Shown here: one piece after another, positions 30,390 through 39,690 of the stretch | Layout of the letters: every line of letters starts with the position of its first letter | Numbering within the stretch: the first letter of the stretch is position 1 | DNA from: Trichormus variabilis 0441 | GTDB lineage: Bacteria > Cyanobacteriota > Cyanobacteriia > Cyanobacteriales > Nostocaceae | NCBI RefSeq assembly: GCF_009856605.1 | Contig: NZ_CP047242.1 | Coordinates: 4,532,001 to 4,596,000 of the forward strand | Reading direction: 5' to 3' | DNA: 64,000 bases | Notes under the pieces: model-generated | What the model saw: the letters and a program-made list of their open reading frames with translations, nothing else | Told to the model about the DNA's origin: nothing | The model's database searches: none | Program-made: the position numbers and the translations under genes

Positions 30390-33300
30390 ATGATGATTGC
30401 TGCTGACGTGTTTCAGCTTCCAGAAGATTTCATCACAGGAGTAGCAACCAAATATGGTGTTACAAAAACAGAGCTTGATGCCTTAGTTTTGGCATTACAC
30501 GATCACTCTGGTGCTGAGATTGCTGCCAAGCTAGATATTTCTCAACCTGCGGTAAGAAAAAGACTAGGAGAGAGTTACCGCAAATTAGGTATAGAGGGTA
30601 AGGGCAATAAAAAAATTAATGGACTGAGGCAAAAGCTATATGAGCAATACCAGCTCACTTATCAACACCCTGTATTTTCATCGGAAGACTGGGGAGAAGC
30701 TGTTGATGTGGCCGGGTTTCGGGGGCGAAAGGAACCACTTCTAGAATTGGAACAATGGATAGAAGGTAATGGTTCTAATCGTTGTCGCCTAGTGGCGGTA
30801 TTGGGAATGGGGGGAATAGGCAAGACCGTATTAGCGGCGATGGTCGCTAAGAAAGTCCAAAAGGAGTTTGATTATTTGATTTGGCGATCGCTCCGCAATG
30901 CTCCATCACTGGGAGATATTCTCACACAACTGCTGCGCTTTTTAGCTAATGAAAATGAAAATGATTTAGCAGACACTGATAACAATAAAATAGTCAGACT
31001 GATAGATGTTTTAAGAAAAAAAAGATGTTTGGTAATTTTAGATAATGTTGAATCAGTCCTTCGTAGTGGCGAGGGCAAAAATCAAGAATGGGCTGGTGAA
31101 TATCAACCAGGATACGAAAACTACGGTTATTTATTTAAAAAAGTAGCCGAAGCTTCTCACGAAAGTTGCTTGTTATTAACTAGCCGAGAAAAACCCAAAG
31201 AGGTAGCAGCCTTAGAAGGTAAAAATCTGCCTGTCAAAGTGTTGCAGCTATCAAGTCTTAACTTAGCAGAAGCTAGGGAAATTTTGCTGGATAAGGGGTG
31301 TTACTGCACTGACGAACAGTTAGATGAATTAGTCAGACGTTATTCTGGCAATCCTTTAGCGCTGAAGATAGTGGCGACTACAGTTTATGAGTTATTTAGT
31401 AATAATATCAGTGAATTCCTCGCCCAAATTCACCAGGAAAGTGCTGTATATGGAGATATTCGCACACTTTTAAAACAACAATTCCAACGACTTTCAGATT
31501 TAGAAAAAAAAGTGATGTACTCCCTGGGGGCTAATCGTGAGTATGTTTCTTTTCGAGAGATTAAAGATGATTGGCTAACCACAGAATCGCCAATCAAAAT
31601 TATGGAAGCCTTGGAGTCTTTATTGCGGCGATCTCTAATCGAGAAGGCTTCGCCTACGCTCATCGAAAAAGCTTCGTCTACTCAGGGAGAAAAAGAGGCA
31701 GAATCCAGTAAATTTGGACTGGAATCTGTGGTCATGGAATATATCACCGCCAAATTTATCGAAAACTCTGTGGAGGAATTTAGTCAGAAAAAAAAACTCG
31801 ATTTTATTAACACCTATCCCTTGATGAAGGCGCGATCGCTTGATTATATCCGCCAGATTCAAGAACGGTTAATCTTAGAACCAGTCAAGCAGAAGTTACT
31901 CAATATTTTTGGCACAGAACTAGAACTGCATTTACGCAGAATGCTAGGAAATTTACAAAAAGAACCCCTACCAAAAAAAGGCTATGCTGCCGGTAACTTG
32001 ATTAATCTCTTGCGTCAACTACAACTAGATAAGTTTCCCGATGAATCCCCCATCGATTTGAGTGGGCGAGATTTTTCTGGTTTAACCATCTGGCAAGCTT
32101 ATTTTAAAGAAGTGAAGTTAAGAGAAACCATCTTTGCCAACTCTGACTTAACTGGTTCTGTCTTCACTGAAACCATGTCTAGTGTGGTGTCAGTGAGATT
32201 TAGTCCTGATGGCAAATACTTTGCTACAGGTTTGATGAATGGAGAAATTCGCCTGTGGCAAACCACAGATAATAAACAACTGCGTATTTATAAAGGTCAT
32301 ACCGCTTGGGTTTGGGCATTTGCCTTTAGTCCCGATAGTCGAATGTTAGCTAGTGGTAGTGCTGACTCGACAATTAAGCTTTGGGATGTTCACACAGGCG
32401 AATGTCTAAAAACACTCTCAAAAAATGCTAACAAAGTCTACTCAGTCGCTTTCAGTCCTGATGGTCGCATCTTAGCCAGTGCCGGTCAAGATCACACCAT
32501 TAAACTTTGGGATATAGCCACAGGGAATTGTCAACAAACTCTCCCAGGTCATGATGATTGGGTGTGGTCTGTCACTTTTAGTCCAGTTACCGATGATAAG
32601 CCGTTGTTACTCGCCAGTAGCAGCGCTGATCAGCATATCAAACTGTGGGATGTTGCCACAGGTAAGTGTCTGAAGACTCTCAAAGGTCATACTAAGGAGG
32701 TTCACTCTGTTAGCTTTAGTCCCGATGGTCAAACCTTAGCCAGTAGTGGCGAAGACAGCACCGTCAGACTGTGGGATGTGAAAACAGGACAGTGCGGGCA
32801 AATATTTGAAGGACATAGTAAAAAAGTTTATTCTGTACGCTTTAGCCCTGACGGAGAAACCCTAGCTAGCTGTGGCGAAGACCGCAGCGTCAAACTTTGG
32901 GATATTCAACGCGGTGAATGTACCAATACCCTATGGGGACATTCTAGCCAAGTTTGGGCGATCGCCTTCAGTCCTGATGGACGTACACTAATTAGCTGTA
33001 GCGATGACCAAACAGCCAGACTTTGGGATGTCATCACAGGTAATTCCCTTAATATCCTGCGCGGTTACACCCGTGATGTTTATTCAGTCGCCTTTAGTCC
33101 CGATAGTCAAATTCTCGCCAGTGGTCGTGATGACTACACTATCGGACTCTGGAACTTAAACACAGGAGAATGTCACCCCCTACGGGGACATCAAGGACGC
33201 ATTCGTTCCGTCGCCTTTCATCCCGATGGGCAAATACTCGCCAGTGGTAGCGCCGATAACACCATTAAGCTGTGGGATATCAGCGACACTAACCACAGCA

Positions 33301-34055
33301 GATGTATTCGTACACTTACAGGACATACTAACTGGGTATGGACGGTGGTCTTTAGTCCCGACAAGCATACCCTCGCCAGCAGCAGTGAAGACCGCACCAT
33401 CCGCCTGTGGGATAAAGATACAGGTGATTGTCTCCAAAAATTAAAGGGACACAGCCATTGGGTATGGACAGTAGCTTTTAGTCCTGATGGCCGCACCTTA
33501 GCCAGTGGCAGTGCTGACAGTGAAATTAAAATTTGGGATGTTGCTAGCGGTGAATGTCTGCAAACTTTGACAGATCCTCTGGGCATGATTTGGTCGGTAG
33601 CATTTAGTCTCGATGGCGCATTACTTGCCAGCGCTAGCGAAGACCAAACAGTCAAGTTATGGAATTTAAAAACAGGCGAATGCGTCCACACCCTCACAGG
33701 ACACGATAAACAGGTTTACTCAGTTGCATTTAGTCCCAATGGGCAAATTTTAGCTAGTGGTAGCGAAGATACCACCGTGAAGCTATGGGACATCAGCAAA
33801 GGTTCATGTATTGACACTCTCAAACATGGACATACAGCCGCAATTCGTTCTGTAGCTTTCAGTCCTGATGGCAGATTGCTTGCTAGTGGTAGCGAAGATG
33901 AAAAAATTCAACTGTGGGATATGCAAAATTGTAGCCGCCTGAAAACCCTCAAATCTCCTCGCTTGTATGAAAATATGGACATTACCGATATCACAGGTAT
34001 TACAGACGCGGAAAAAGCTTCTTTGAAAATGTTGGGTGCAGTTGAGGAAAGTTAA
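30390..34055 (+). CDS. STAND protein: HTH + NB-ARC-like NTPase + pentapeptides + 14 WD40 repeats
   Basis: Signal-transduction ATPase of 1221 aa from ATG 30390 (a GTG six codons upstream is an alternative; AGGA precedes the ATG). Residues about 38-74 form a helix-turn-helix (SGAEIAAKLDISQPAVRKRLGESYRKLGI). The P-loop GMGGIGKT is at 139-146, with CLVILDNVE as Walker B, and SCLLLTSREKP and YSGNPLALK as later NB-ARC motifs. A pentapeptide-like linker (IDLSGRDFSGLTIWQAYF) precedes 14 WD40 repeats, ending LWD or similar, enough for two seven-bladed propellers. The effector output is not evident; DNA binding by the HTH is possible. Such proteins act as regulators, or in defence or cell-death pathways, in bacteria. 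Adjacent propeller repeats are near-identical. Role unknown. Confidence 0.82.
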   Translation: MMIAADVFQLPEDFITGVATKYGVTKTELDALVLALHDHSGAEIAAKLDISQPAVRKRLGESYRKLGIEGKGNKKINGLRQKLYEQYQLTYQHPVFSSEDWGEAVDVAGFRGRKEPLLELEQWIEGNGSNRCRLVAVLGMGGIGKTVLAAMVAKKVQKEFDYLIWRSLRNAPSLGDILTQLLRFLANENENDLADTDNNKIVRLIDVLRKKRCLVILDNVESVLRSGEGKNQEWAGEYQPGYENYGYLFKKVAEASHESCLLLTSREKPKEVAALEGKNLPVKVLQLSSLNLAEAREILLDKGCYCTDEQLDELVRRYSGNPLALKIVATTVYELFSNNISEFLAQIHQESAVYGDIRTLLKQQFQRLSDLEKKVMYSLGANREYVSFREIKDDWLTTESPIKIMEALESLLRRSLIEKASPTLIEKASSTQGEKEAESSKFGLESVVMEYITAKFIENSVEEFSQKKKLDFINTYPLMKARSLDYIRQIQERLILEPVKQKLLNIFGTELELHLRRMLGNLQKEPLPKKGYAAGNLINLLRQLQLDKFPDESPIDLSGRDFSGLTIWQAYFKEVKLRETIFANSDLTGSVFTETMSSVVSVRFSPDGKYFATGLMNGEIRLWQTTDNKQLRIYKGHTAWVWAFAFSPDSRMLASGSADSTIKLWDVHTGECLKTLSKNANKVYSVAFSPDGRILASAGQDHTIKLWDIATGNCQQTLPGHDDWVWSVTFSPVTDDKPLLLASSSADQHIKLWDVATGKCLKTLKGHTKEVHSVSFSPDGQTLASSGEDSTVRLWDVKTGQCGQIFEGHSKKVYSVRFSPDGETLASCGEDRSVKLWDIQRGECTNTLWGHSSQVWAIAFSPDGRTLISCSDDQTARLWDVITGNSLNILRGYTRDVYSVAFSPDSQILASGRDDYTIGLWNLNTGECHPLRGHQGRIRSVAFHPDGQILASGSADNTIKLWDISDTNHSRCIRTLTGHTNWVWTVVFSPDKHTLASSSEDRTIRLWDKDTGDCLQKLKGHSHWVWTVAFSPDGRTLASGSADSEIKIWDVASGECLQTLTDPLGMIWSVAFSLDGALLASASEDQTVKLWNLKTGECVHTLTGHDKQVYSVAFSPNGQILASGSEDTTVKLWDISKGSCIDTLKHGHTAAIRSVAFSPDGRLLASGSEDEKIQLWDMQNCSRLKTLKSPRLYENMDITDITGITDAEKASLKMLGAVEES
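31635..31682 (+). repeat. in-frame 24-bp tandem duplication inside the STAND gene
   Basis: CTAATCGAGAAGGCTTCGCC plus TACG (31635-31658) is followed by a diverged copy, giving LIEKASPT-LIEKASST in the protein. AAGGCTTCGCCTACG is also a motif of dispersed Nostoc repeats, so this looks like a repeat that entered the coding sequence without breaking the frame. Confidence 0.65.
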
Positions 34056-34067
34056 GTTTCTTCAAAC

Positions 34068-34101
34068 CAGATCCCTGACTTCTTCCAGAAGTTGGGATCT
34101 G
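34068..34101 (+). terminator. imperfect hairpin after the STAND gene
   Basis: CAGATCCC-TG-ACTTCT, a TCC loop, then AGAAGT-T-GGGATCTG give about 14 paired bases, 13 bp after the stop codon. It lacks a good T tract. It resembles the dispersed GATCCCxGACTTCTT hairpins of Nostoc, so it may be a repeat used as a terminator. Confidence 0.55.
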
Positions 34102-34304
34102 AAACTTTGCAAATGTTACCTTGATGAGGAAAAAATGTTTTATAAATACTTCCATAGATATATGTATGTCGGTGTATATTTTTGGTTTGTTATTCTTTGA
34201 TCAACATAATTTCCTGAGTCATATCTCTGAAATTAGAGAAGATTTTACTCTTAAACAGGTGTGCATTACCACCAATCAAAATCTATAAAGATAGGTGGTG
34301 AAAA

Positions 34305-36077
34305 GTGTTTTTAAATCTCATCAATCCGCCAAATAAATTTATAAAATTCCTTGGTTTTGTACAAGATATGGTAGATACAGCAAAGGTTTTATCACTACCA
34401 TCATCAATATGGCAACCAATTGATAACCGTTGGAAGTTATCAAAAATTGTTTTGATTGGCGAATATATTAAATATAGAACTTTTAATGGAGCTAACAAGG
34501 CTCTGCCTGTACTGGCATCTAGTTTAGTAAATGCTGGGTTTAACAGAGTTATTCAGCTAGATTTAGAGCGTCCTGACTTGACTATTGATCATGTTTTACA
34601 TGAAGTAAGAAACGCTGATTTAATCATTTTCGCTGGTTGCTTAACTACTCAATGGCAAGAAATTGATGAACATAGCAAAAAAGTATTTACAGAACTAAAG
34701 AAACATGGACGGAAAAATGTTCCAATTTTAGTTGGTGGTTATGCGACAAAAAGCGTCAAAGATATTGCTCAACTTACCCCTTGGATCACCGGATTTTGTG
34801 ATGGTGAGGGTGAAGAATCAATTGTAGAAATTGCTTACGCAGTTGCCAAAGGGAACTTCTACAGAAACATGAAACATTTACCTGGATTGTGTTTCATGAA
34901 CAAAGATAAGGAATTTTACCGCGTTACCTCTAACCATAGCCAGCCTAATAGATTTCACCATTCTATTGCACCTAGAGTTGAGAATTTTGATGACATAGAC
35001 CAAAATTTGGGGTTAATTCATATTCCCCAAATTCATAATATGGATATTTTTAAAACTAAAGACGGAAGGCAACTAAAAACAGCCCAGATTTTTACTCAAA
35101 GAGGTTGTCCCTGGGGCTGTGGCTTCTGTAATAAAAGTCAGGAAAATAATCATATAGTCAGATTAAGTGAAGCTTCTTTCCGTCAGCAGTTGCGGCAATT
35201 AAAACAGCGTGGTTATGAAGCAGTTTATCTCGATGTTGATACTTTTACTGCCCATGTAACAGCAGCTAAAAAGGAAGCAGAAATTCTTAAACAAGAAGGT
35301 TTTGTTTGGGGTTCAAATACGAGAATTGACAAAATTGACTATGAACAGATGCGCTATTTAGTAGAGCATAACTGTGTCTATATGTTCTTTGGTGTTGAGC
35401 ATAGCTTACCAGAAGTATCCTTAGCTAATCATAAATTTAATGGCTCGATTCAAAGCCAAATCAAGCAAGCCTTTGATTACCCATCTAATATAAAAAAAGC
35501 ATTTCAGGATATGAATAAAGCTGGATTACCCAGCAGTTACTTTTTGATTTTAGGACTACCAAAAGCCAAGCTGAATGAAGATAAAACCGAAATTATCGGT
35601 TATGAACCAACAACTTTAGAAGATGATCTGAGGACAATTCGTTTTGGCTTAGAAGAATGCCATCCTGATTTTTTGAACTTTAACATACTGCGATTTATGC
35701 CGGGAAGTTTTGCGGCTGATACACCTGGCGATTGCAGCTACTCTTGTGTACGTCCTTCTGGGAATAAACCAATTACCGCCGGCTATTTCTTACAACGCGC
35801 TGTCCAACAATATGGCTATCCCCAGTCGCCCACACATGGAGTTTACCGACTGTGTGAGTCAGTAGGTAGATATCAGCCTATAAGCACAGCAATAAATCCC
35901 CAACGGGTTTATGACACAATTTGCTACGCCATGCAATTGATCAACGCCAAAATCGACGCAGGCGGTAAAGCTACAAAGTTATTTATTGACAAAGATTTAC
36001 TAACTTTAGGTTTAGTTAGTCAAGATGAACAGGGAAGATATGCGATCGCTCCTTTAGAAGATTTTGCCAGAGTTTAG
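34305..36077 (+). CDS. B12-binding-type radical SAM protein
   Basis: Radical SAM enzyme of 590 aa with the cluster motif CPWGCGFC (Cys268, Cys272, Cys275). An N-terminal cobalamin-binding-like Rossmann domain (about 45-165) includes GANKALPVLASSLVNAGF and FAGCLTTQW. The TIM-barrel core continues with AVYLDVDTFTAHV and FFGVEHSLPEVSL. The architecture is that of MiaB-unrelated B12/radical SAM enzymes (hopanoid, methylation or similar); the substrate is unknown. The start is GTG 34305, supported by AGGTGG eight bases upstream. It lies between the STAND gene and glgA in the same direction, but spaced by more than 220 bp on both sides. Confidence 0.78.
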   Translation: MFLNLINPPNKFIKFLGFVQDMVDTAKVLSLPSSIWQPIDNRWKLSKIVLIGEYIKYRTFNGANKALPVLASSLVNAGFNRVIQLDLERPDLTIDHVLHEVRNADLIIFAGCLTTQWQEIDEHSKKVFTELKKHGRKNVPILVGGYATKSVKDIAQLTPWITGFCDGEGEESIVEIAYAVAKGNFYRNMKHLPGLCFMNKDKEFYRVTSNHSQPNRFHHSIAPRVENFDDIDQNLGLIHIPQIHNMDIFKTKDGRQLKTAQIFTQRGCPWGCGFCNKSQENNHIVRLSEASFRQQLRQLKQRGYEAVYLDVDTFTAHVTAAKKEAEILKQEGFVWGSNTRIDKIDYEQMRYLVEHNCVYMFFGVEHSLPEVSLANHKFNGSIQSQIKQAFDYPSNIKKAFQDMNKAGLPSSYFLILGLPKAKLNEDKTEIIGYEPTTLEDDLRTIRFGLEECHPDFLNFNILRFMPGSFAADTPGDCSYSCVRPSGNKPITAGYFLQRAVQQYGYPQSPTHGVYRLCESVGRYQPISTAINPQRVYDTICYAMQLINAKIDAGGKATKLFIDKDLLTLGLVSQDEQGRYAIAPLEDFARV

Positions 36078-36079
36078 GG

Positions 36080-36150
36080 GTATAGGGGTGTAGGGGAAGA
36101 AGTGGAGTCTAAATTCTGCCCTTACACCCTTACACCCTCACACCCTTATC
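36080..36150. repeat. heptamer-type repeats (GGGGTGTA / CCCTTACA)
   Basis: TATAGGGGTGTAGGGG is followed by CCCTTACACCCTTACACCC and related units. The two arms are complementary in type and could form a stem downstream of the radical SAM gene. Confidence 0.65.
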
Positions 36151-36314
36151 CTCTCATCCTCCCAAAGTTACGAAATCTTGAATATATATTCACCAAACCC
36201 GGATTTTAAGCAAAAATCTCCGGCTAACATTCCCTTAGTCACTTGTCAATGAGTACATATTTCATGTACTCACTAGTATAGTAAAGATAAATTTTTGTGA
36301 AGCGAGGACTACGG

Positions 36315-37793
36315 ATGTACATTGTACAGATTGCCTCGGAATGCGCTCCTGTAATTAAGGCAGGGGGTTTGGGGGATGTTGTCTATGGATTGAGTCGGGA
36401 ATTAGAGATTCGGGGCAATTGCGTCGAACTAATTCTGCCCAAGTATGATTGTATGCGCTACGACCATATTTGGGGATTACATGAGGCTTATTTAAACCTG
36501 TGGGTTCCCTGGTTTGGTGCAGCAATTCACTGTACTGTTTACTGCGGTTGGGTACATGGACGGGTGTGTTTCTTCATTGAACCCCATTCCGAGGACAATT
36601 TCTTTAATCGGGGTTGCTATTACGGTTGTGATGATGATGATATGCGCTTTGCCTTCTTTAGCAAAGCCGCTTTAGAATTTCTCCATCAAAGCAATAAGCG
36701 TCCTGATATTATCCATTGTCATGATTGGCAAACAGGCTTAGTTCCTGTGATGCTCTATGAGATTTACAAGTATCATGGTATGGACACTCAAAGGGTTTGC
36801 TACACCATCCACAACTTTAAACATCAAGGAATTGGTGGTGTCAAAACTCTCTGGGCGACAGGGTTAAACAGAGAAGCTTATTACTTCCAAAATGATAAGT
36901 TACAGGATGACTTTAACCCCTTTGCCTTAAATTACATGAAAGGCGGTATAGTCTACTCCAATGCTGTTACCACAGTTTCACCAAACCACGCTTTAGAAGC
37001 ACAATATACTGATGTTGGTTGTGGCTTAGGTCATACTTTGTATCAACACAAAGATAAATTTAGTGGGATTCTCAACGGTATTGATTACGATTTCTGGAAC
37101 CCAGAAATTGATCGTTACATCCCCTACAACTACAACCAAGAAGACTTTGAACAAAAACTATATAACAAAAAAGCTTTACGCGAGCGCTTGTTGCTGCAAG
37201 CTGCTGATAAACCAATCATTGCTTACATTGGGCGTTTAGATAATCAAAAAGGTGTACATCTTGTCCACCACGCCATTTATCATTCCTTGAATAAAGGAGC
37301 GCAATTTGTATTATTGGGTTCAGCAACAGAAGCAGGAATCAATGCTCATTTCCGGCATGAAAAACAGTTTTTAAATAACAATCCTGATGTCCATTTAGAA
37401 TTGGGCTTTAACGAAGAATTGTCCCATTTGATTTACGCCGGGGCTGATATGATTGTTGTTCCCAGCAATTATGAACCCTGCGGCTTAACACAAATGATTG
37501 GTTTGAAGTATGGTACTGTTCCCATTGTGCGCGGTGTTGGTGGGTTAGTAAACACGGTATTTGACCGAGATTATGACCAAAATTTACCACCAGAAAAACG
37601 CAATGGTTACGTATTTTATCAATCTGATAACCAAGCTTTAGAATCAGCAATGAATCGGGCAATTGATTTGTGGTATCAGTCTCCTGAAAAATTCCAACAA
37701 TTGGCAATTCAGGGCATGAAATATGACTACTCATGGAATAATCCAGGCAAGGAATATTTAGATATTTACGAATGGATTAAGTACAAATGGTAG
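36315..37793 (+). CDS. glgA: glycogen synthase (ADP-glucose type)
   Basis: GT5 starch/glycogen synthase that extends glycogen from ADP-glucose. I take ATG 36315 (MYIVQIASECAPVIKAGGLGDV), giving 492 aa with GCGAGGA upstream. The K15AGGLG motif binds ADP-glucose. The C-terminal PSNYEPCGLTQMIGLKYGTVPIVRGVGGLVNTV motif is intact. Several Cys/Trp-rich insertions (VYCGWVHGRVCFFIEPHSED) differ from short GlgA and suggest the GlgA2 paralogue of heterocystous cyanobacteria. A hairpin terminator follows. Confidence 0.93.
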   Translation: MYIVQIASECAPVIKAGGLGDVVYGLSRELEIRGNCVELILPKYDCMRYDHIWGLHEAYLNLWVPWFGAAIHCTVYCGWVHGRVCFFIEPHSEDNFFNRGCYYGCDDDDMRFAFFSKAALEFLHQSNKRPDIIHCHDWQTGLVPVMLYEIYKYHGMDTQRVCYTIHNFKHQGIGGVKTLWATGLNREAYYFQNDKLQDDFNPFALNYMKGGIVYSNAVTTVSPNHALEAQYTDVGCGLGHTLYQHKDKFSGILNGIDYDFWNPEIDRYIPYNYNQEDFEQKLYNKKALRERLLLQAADKPIIAYIGRLDNQKGVHLVHHAIYHSLNKGAQFVLLGSATEAGINAHFRHEKQFLNNNPDVHLELGFNEELSHLIYAGADMIVVPSNYEPCGLTQMIGLKYGTVPIVRGVGGLVNTVFDRDYDQNLPPEKRNGYVFYQSDNQALESAMNRAIDLWYQSPEKFQQLAIQGMKYDYSWNNPGKEYLDIYEWIKYKW

Positions 37794-37817
37794 ATGAATA
37801 ATTTGTAATTCAAGTAG

Positions 37818-37850
37818 GGTGGGCAATGCCCACCTTTTGATTTTTTTTGT
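37818..37850 (+). terminator. glgA terminator (GGTGGGC hairpin)
   Basis: GGTGGGC-AAT-GCCCACC is a perfect 7-bp hairpin followed by TTTTGATTTTTTTT, 25 bp after the glgA stop. The GTAGGGTGGGCAATGCCCACC unit also recurs at about 51278-51298. Confidence 0.8.
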
Positions 37851-37994
37851 AGGAGTTGCCCAGTTTTGAGAATGTTAGGTTCCGTTCCTCCACCCAACCT
37901 ACACCAGTCTAAGTTGTTAGCCTTAACTAAAATGTATTGATCTATAAGCTTGTTTCAAAAAAAATTACAAATCCTACATTTCACAAATTACGAA

Positions 37995-39410
37995 TTAAAC
38001 CAGTGCTTTGAGTAAAGCTTGTAATTTAAGTTGCACTTCCGCAAATTCTCTGTCAGGATCAGAACCGGCAACTATACCAGCACCTGCATAAAGTCTAGCG
38101 CGATCGCCATCTATTAAGGCGGAACGAATCCCGACAATAAATTCACAGTTACCTTGAGAGTCTATCCAACCAAGGGGCGCAGCATATAAACCCCTCTCAA
38201 ATGTTTCATAGCGACGAATCTCTTCACAGGCTATATCCCTGGCTGCACCGGCTACAGCTGGTGTGGGGTGTAGTTGGGCAATAATCTTTAATGGGTGGAC
38301 ATTGGCGGGAACTATGGCGTTGATTGGTGTCCACAGGTGTTGGATATTAGATAATTGTCGTAGACGCGGTGGTAATACTTGGGGTAATAGACCCAGTTGA
38401 GTAAGGCGTTGAGTAATGAAATCCATTACTAATAAATGTTCATGTCTTTCCTTTTCGCTATTTAGTAAGCGATTAGCATTAGCTGCATCTTCAGCAGGTG
38501 TTTTTCCTCGTGGCGCAGAACCCGCTAAAGCATCAGTAATTAACTGTTGGTTATGAATAGTAATTAACCTTTCTGGACTGGCACCAATAAAGTTTTGTCC
38601 TTTGCCATTACTGGTAGAAAATATATAACAATTAGGATGAGTTTTACGCAGATTATTTAATGAATGTAATAAATTAAAGTGCTGATTTGAACTCACATCC
38701 AAGATATCAGCTAGAACTACTTTGCTTAATTCCTTAGACTGAATTTTTTCTAATGCTGATGCCACTGATTTTTTATATCTTTCTCCATTAGTCACTAATT
38801 TTTTACTGAGATTAGTGGGAAAATAATCAAGATTAGATGAATAAGGTTCCAGGGAATTTATAAGCTCTATTTTATCTAGTAAATTTTGTAATAATATTTG
38901 AATATTAACGCTAGAGTTAATAACTGCATTCATCACCAATGTACAACATTGATTTTTTACAGATATTTGCCAACGTGGTAAAAAAACTGTTGCCGCAGGA
39001 AAGGGATAGTCTAGTTTATTTTTTTCTGCAAAGAAGCTGAAGTAACAAAAAAAGTGAGGACCGGCAAAAGGTTGGCTAGTGTTACCAAAATTAACTATAT
39101 TTTCTAAATTAGATTTAATAAAATACTCTGATTGAATGAAGCGTTCTTTACCATCAATTTGTAATTTCGTAACTGCATCAATGCCGGCGATCGCTTCTCC
39201 TTTAACTTTGTTCTCAAAGTAAAAATTTATTGCATTTGCTTGCGCTAATTTAGCAAATACGGCCAAAGGATCAACCCAGTCAATTTCCAAAGAAACGCTC
39301 ACAATCTGCCTACAATGATTTTTGAGGCAATTTTGTTGCACAGCTAACAAAAATTGATAGAGGTCTTTTTGTTCGACAAATAAGCTACGACGACATGGTG
39401 AAACTGTCAT
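37995..39410 (-). CDS. menF: isochorismate synthase MenF
   Basis: First committed step to phylloquinone: chorismate to isochorismate. The 471 aa chain has the chorismate-binding core: NFIGASPERLI, ALAGSAPRGKTPAEDA, the conserved HEHLLVMDFIT, LHPTPAVAGAAR, and the C-terminal YETFERGLYAAPLGWIDSQGN with Glu in CEFIVGIRSALI. The N-terminal 150 residues are poorly conserved. It is divergent from menA with a 280-bp shared upstream region, consistent with co-regulation. The start ATG 39410 opens MTVSPCRRSLFVEQKDLYQFL. Confidence 0.92.
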   Translation of the reverse strand: MTVSPCRRSLFVEQKDLYQFLLAVQQNCLKNHCRQIVSVSLEIDWVDPLAVFAKLAQANAINFYFENKVKGEAIAGIDAVTKLQIDGKERFIQSEYFIKSNLENIVNFGNTSQPFAGPHFFCYFSFFAEKNKLDYPFPAATVFLPRWQISVKNQCCTLVMNAVINSSVNIQILLQNLLDKIELINSLEPYSSNLDYFPTNLSKKLVTNGERYKKSVASALEKIQSKELSKVVLADILDVSSNQHFNLLHSLNNLRKTHPNCYIFSTSNGKGQNFIGASPERLITIHNQQLITDALAGSAPRGKTPAEDAANANRLLNSEKERHEHLLVMDFITQRLTQLGLLPQVLPPRLRQLSNIQHLWTPINAIVPANVHPLKIIAQLHPTPAVAGAARDIACEEIRRYETFERGLYAAPLGWIDSQGNCEFIVGIRSALIDGDRARLYAGAGIVAGSDPDREFAEVQLKLQALLKALV

Positions 39411-39690
39411 GGATGTAAAAAATAGTAAATTTTTTTTAAGTTATCTTCCAAAGTGTAATTAATCATGGTCGTATTTCTACAGGTAACATATTCAGTCACC
39501 ATTTCACCAGAGTATGATTTTTCTTGTTGATGGTGTTCCCAGACTCTTACCAAAGTCCTTTAGGGGTGGGTGTAAGGGTGTGGGGGTGTGAGAGATACTT
39601 CCAAAAAAGATAGTAGCTTTATTTAACCTGTACTCTACTAGCTAGAGGTATTGTTTGTAATTTTCAATTTTGAATTGTTTACCACAACTG

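Noticed and set aside
33180..33697. Antisense frames in the WD40 gene
   Set aside because: They arise from the regular composition of the repeats on the opposite strand.
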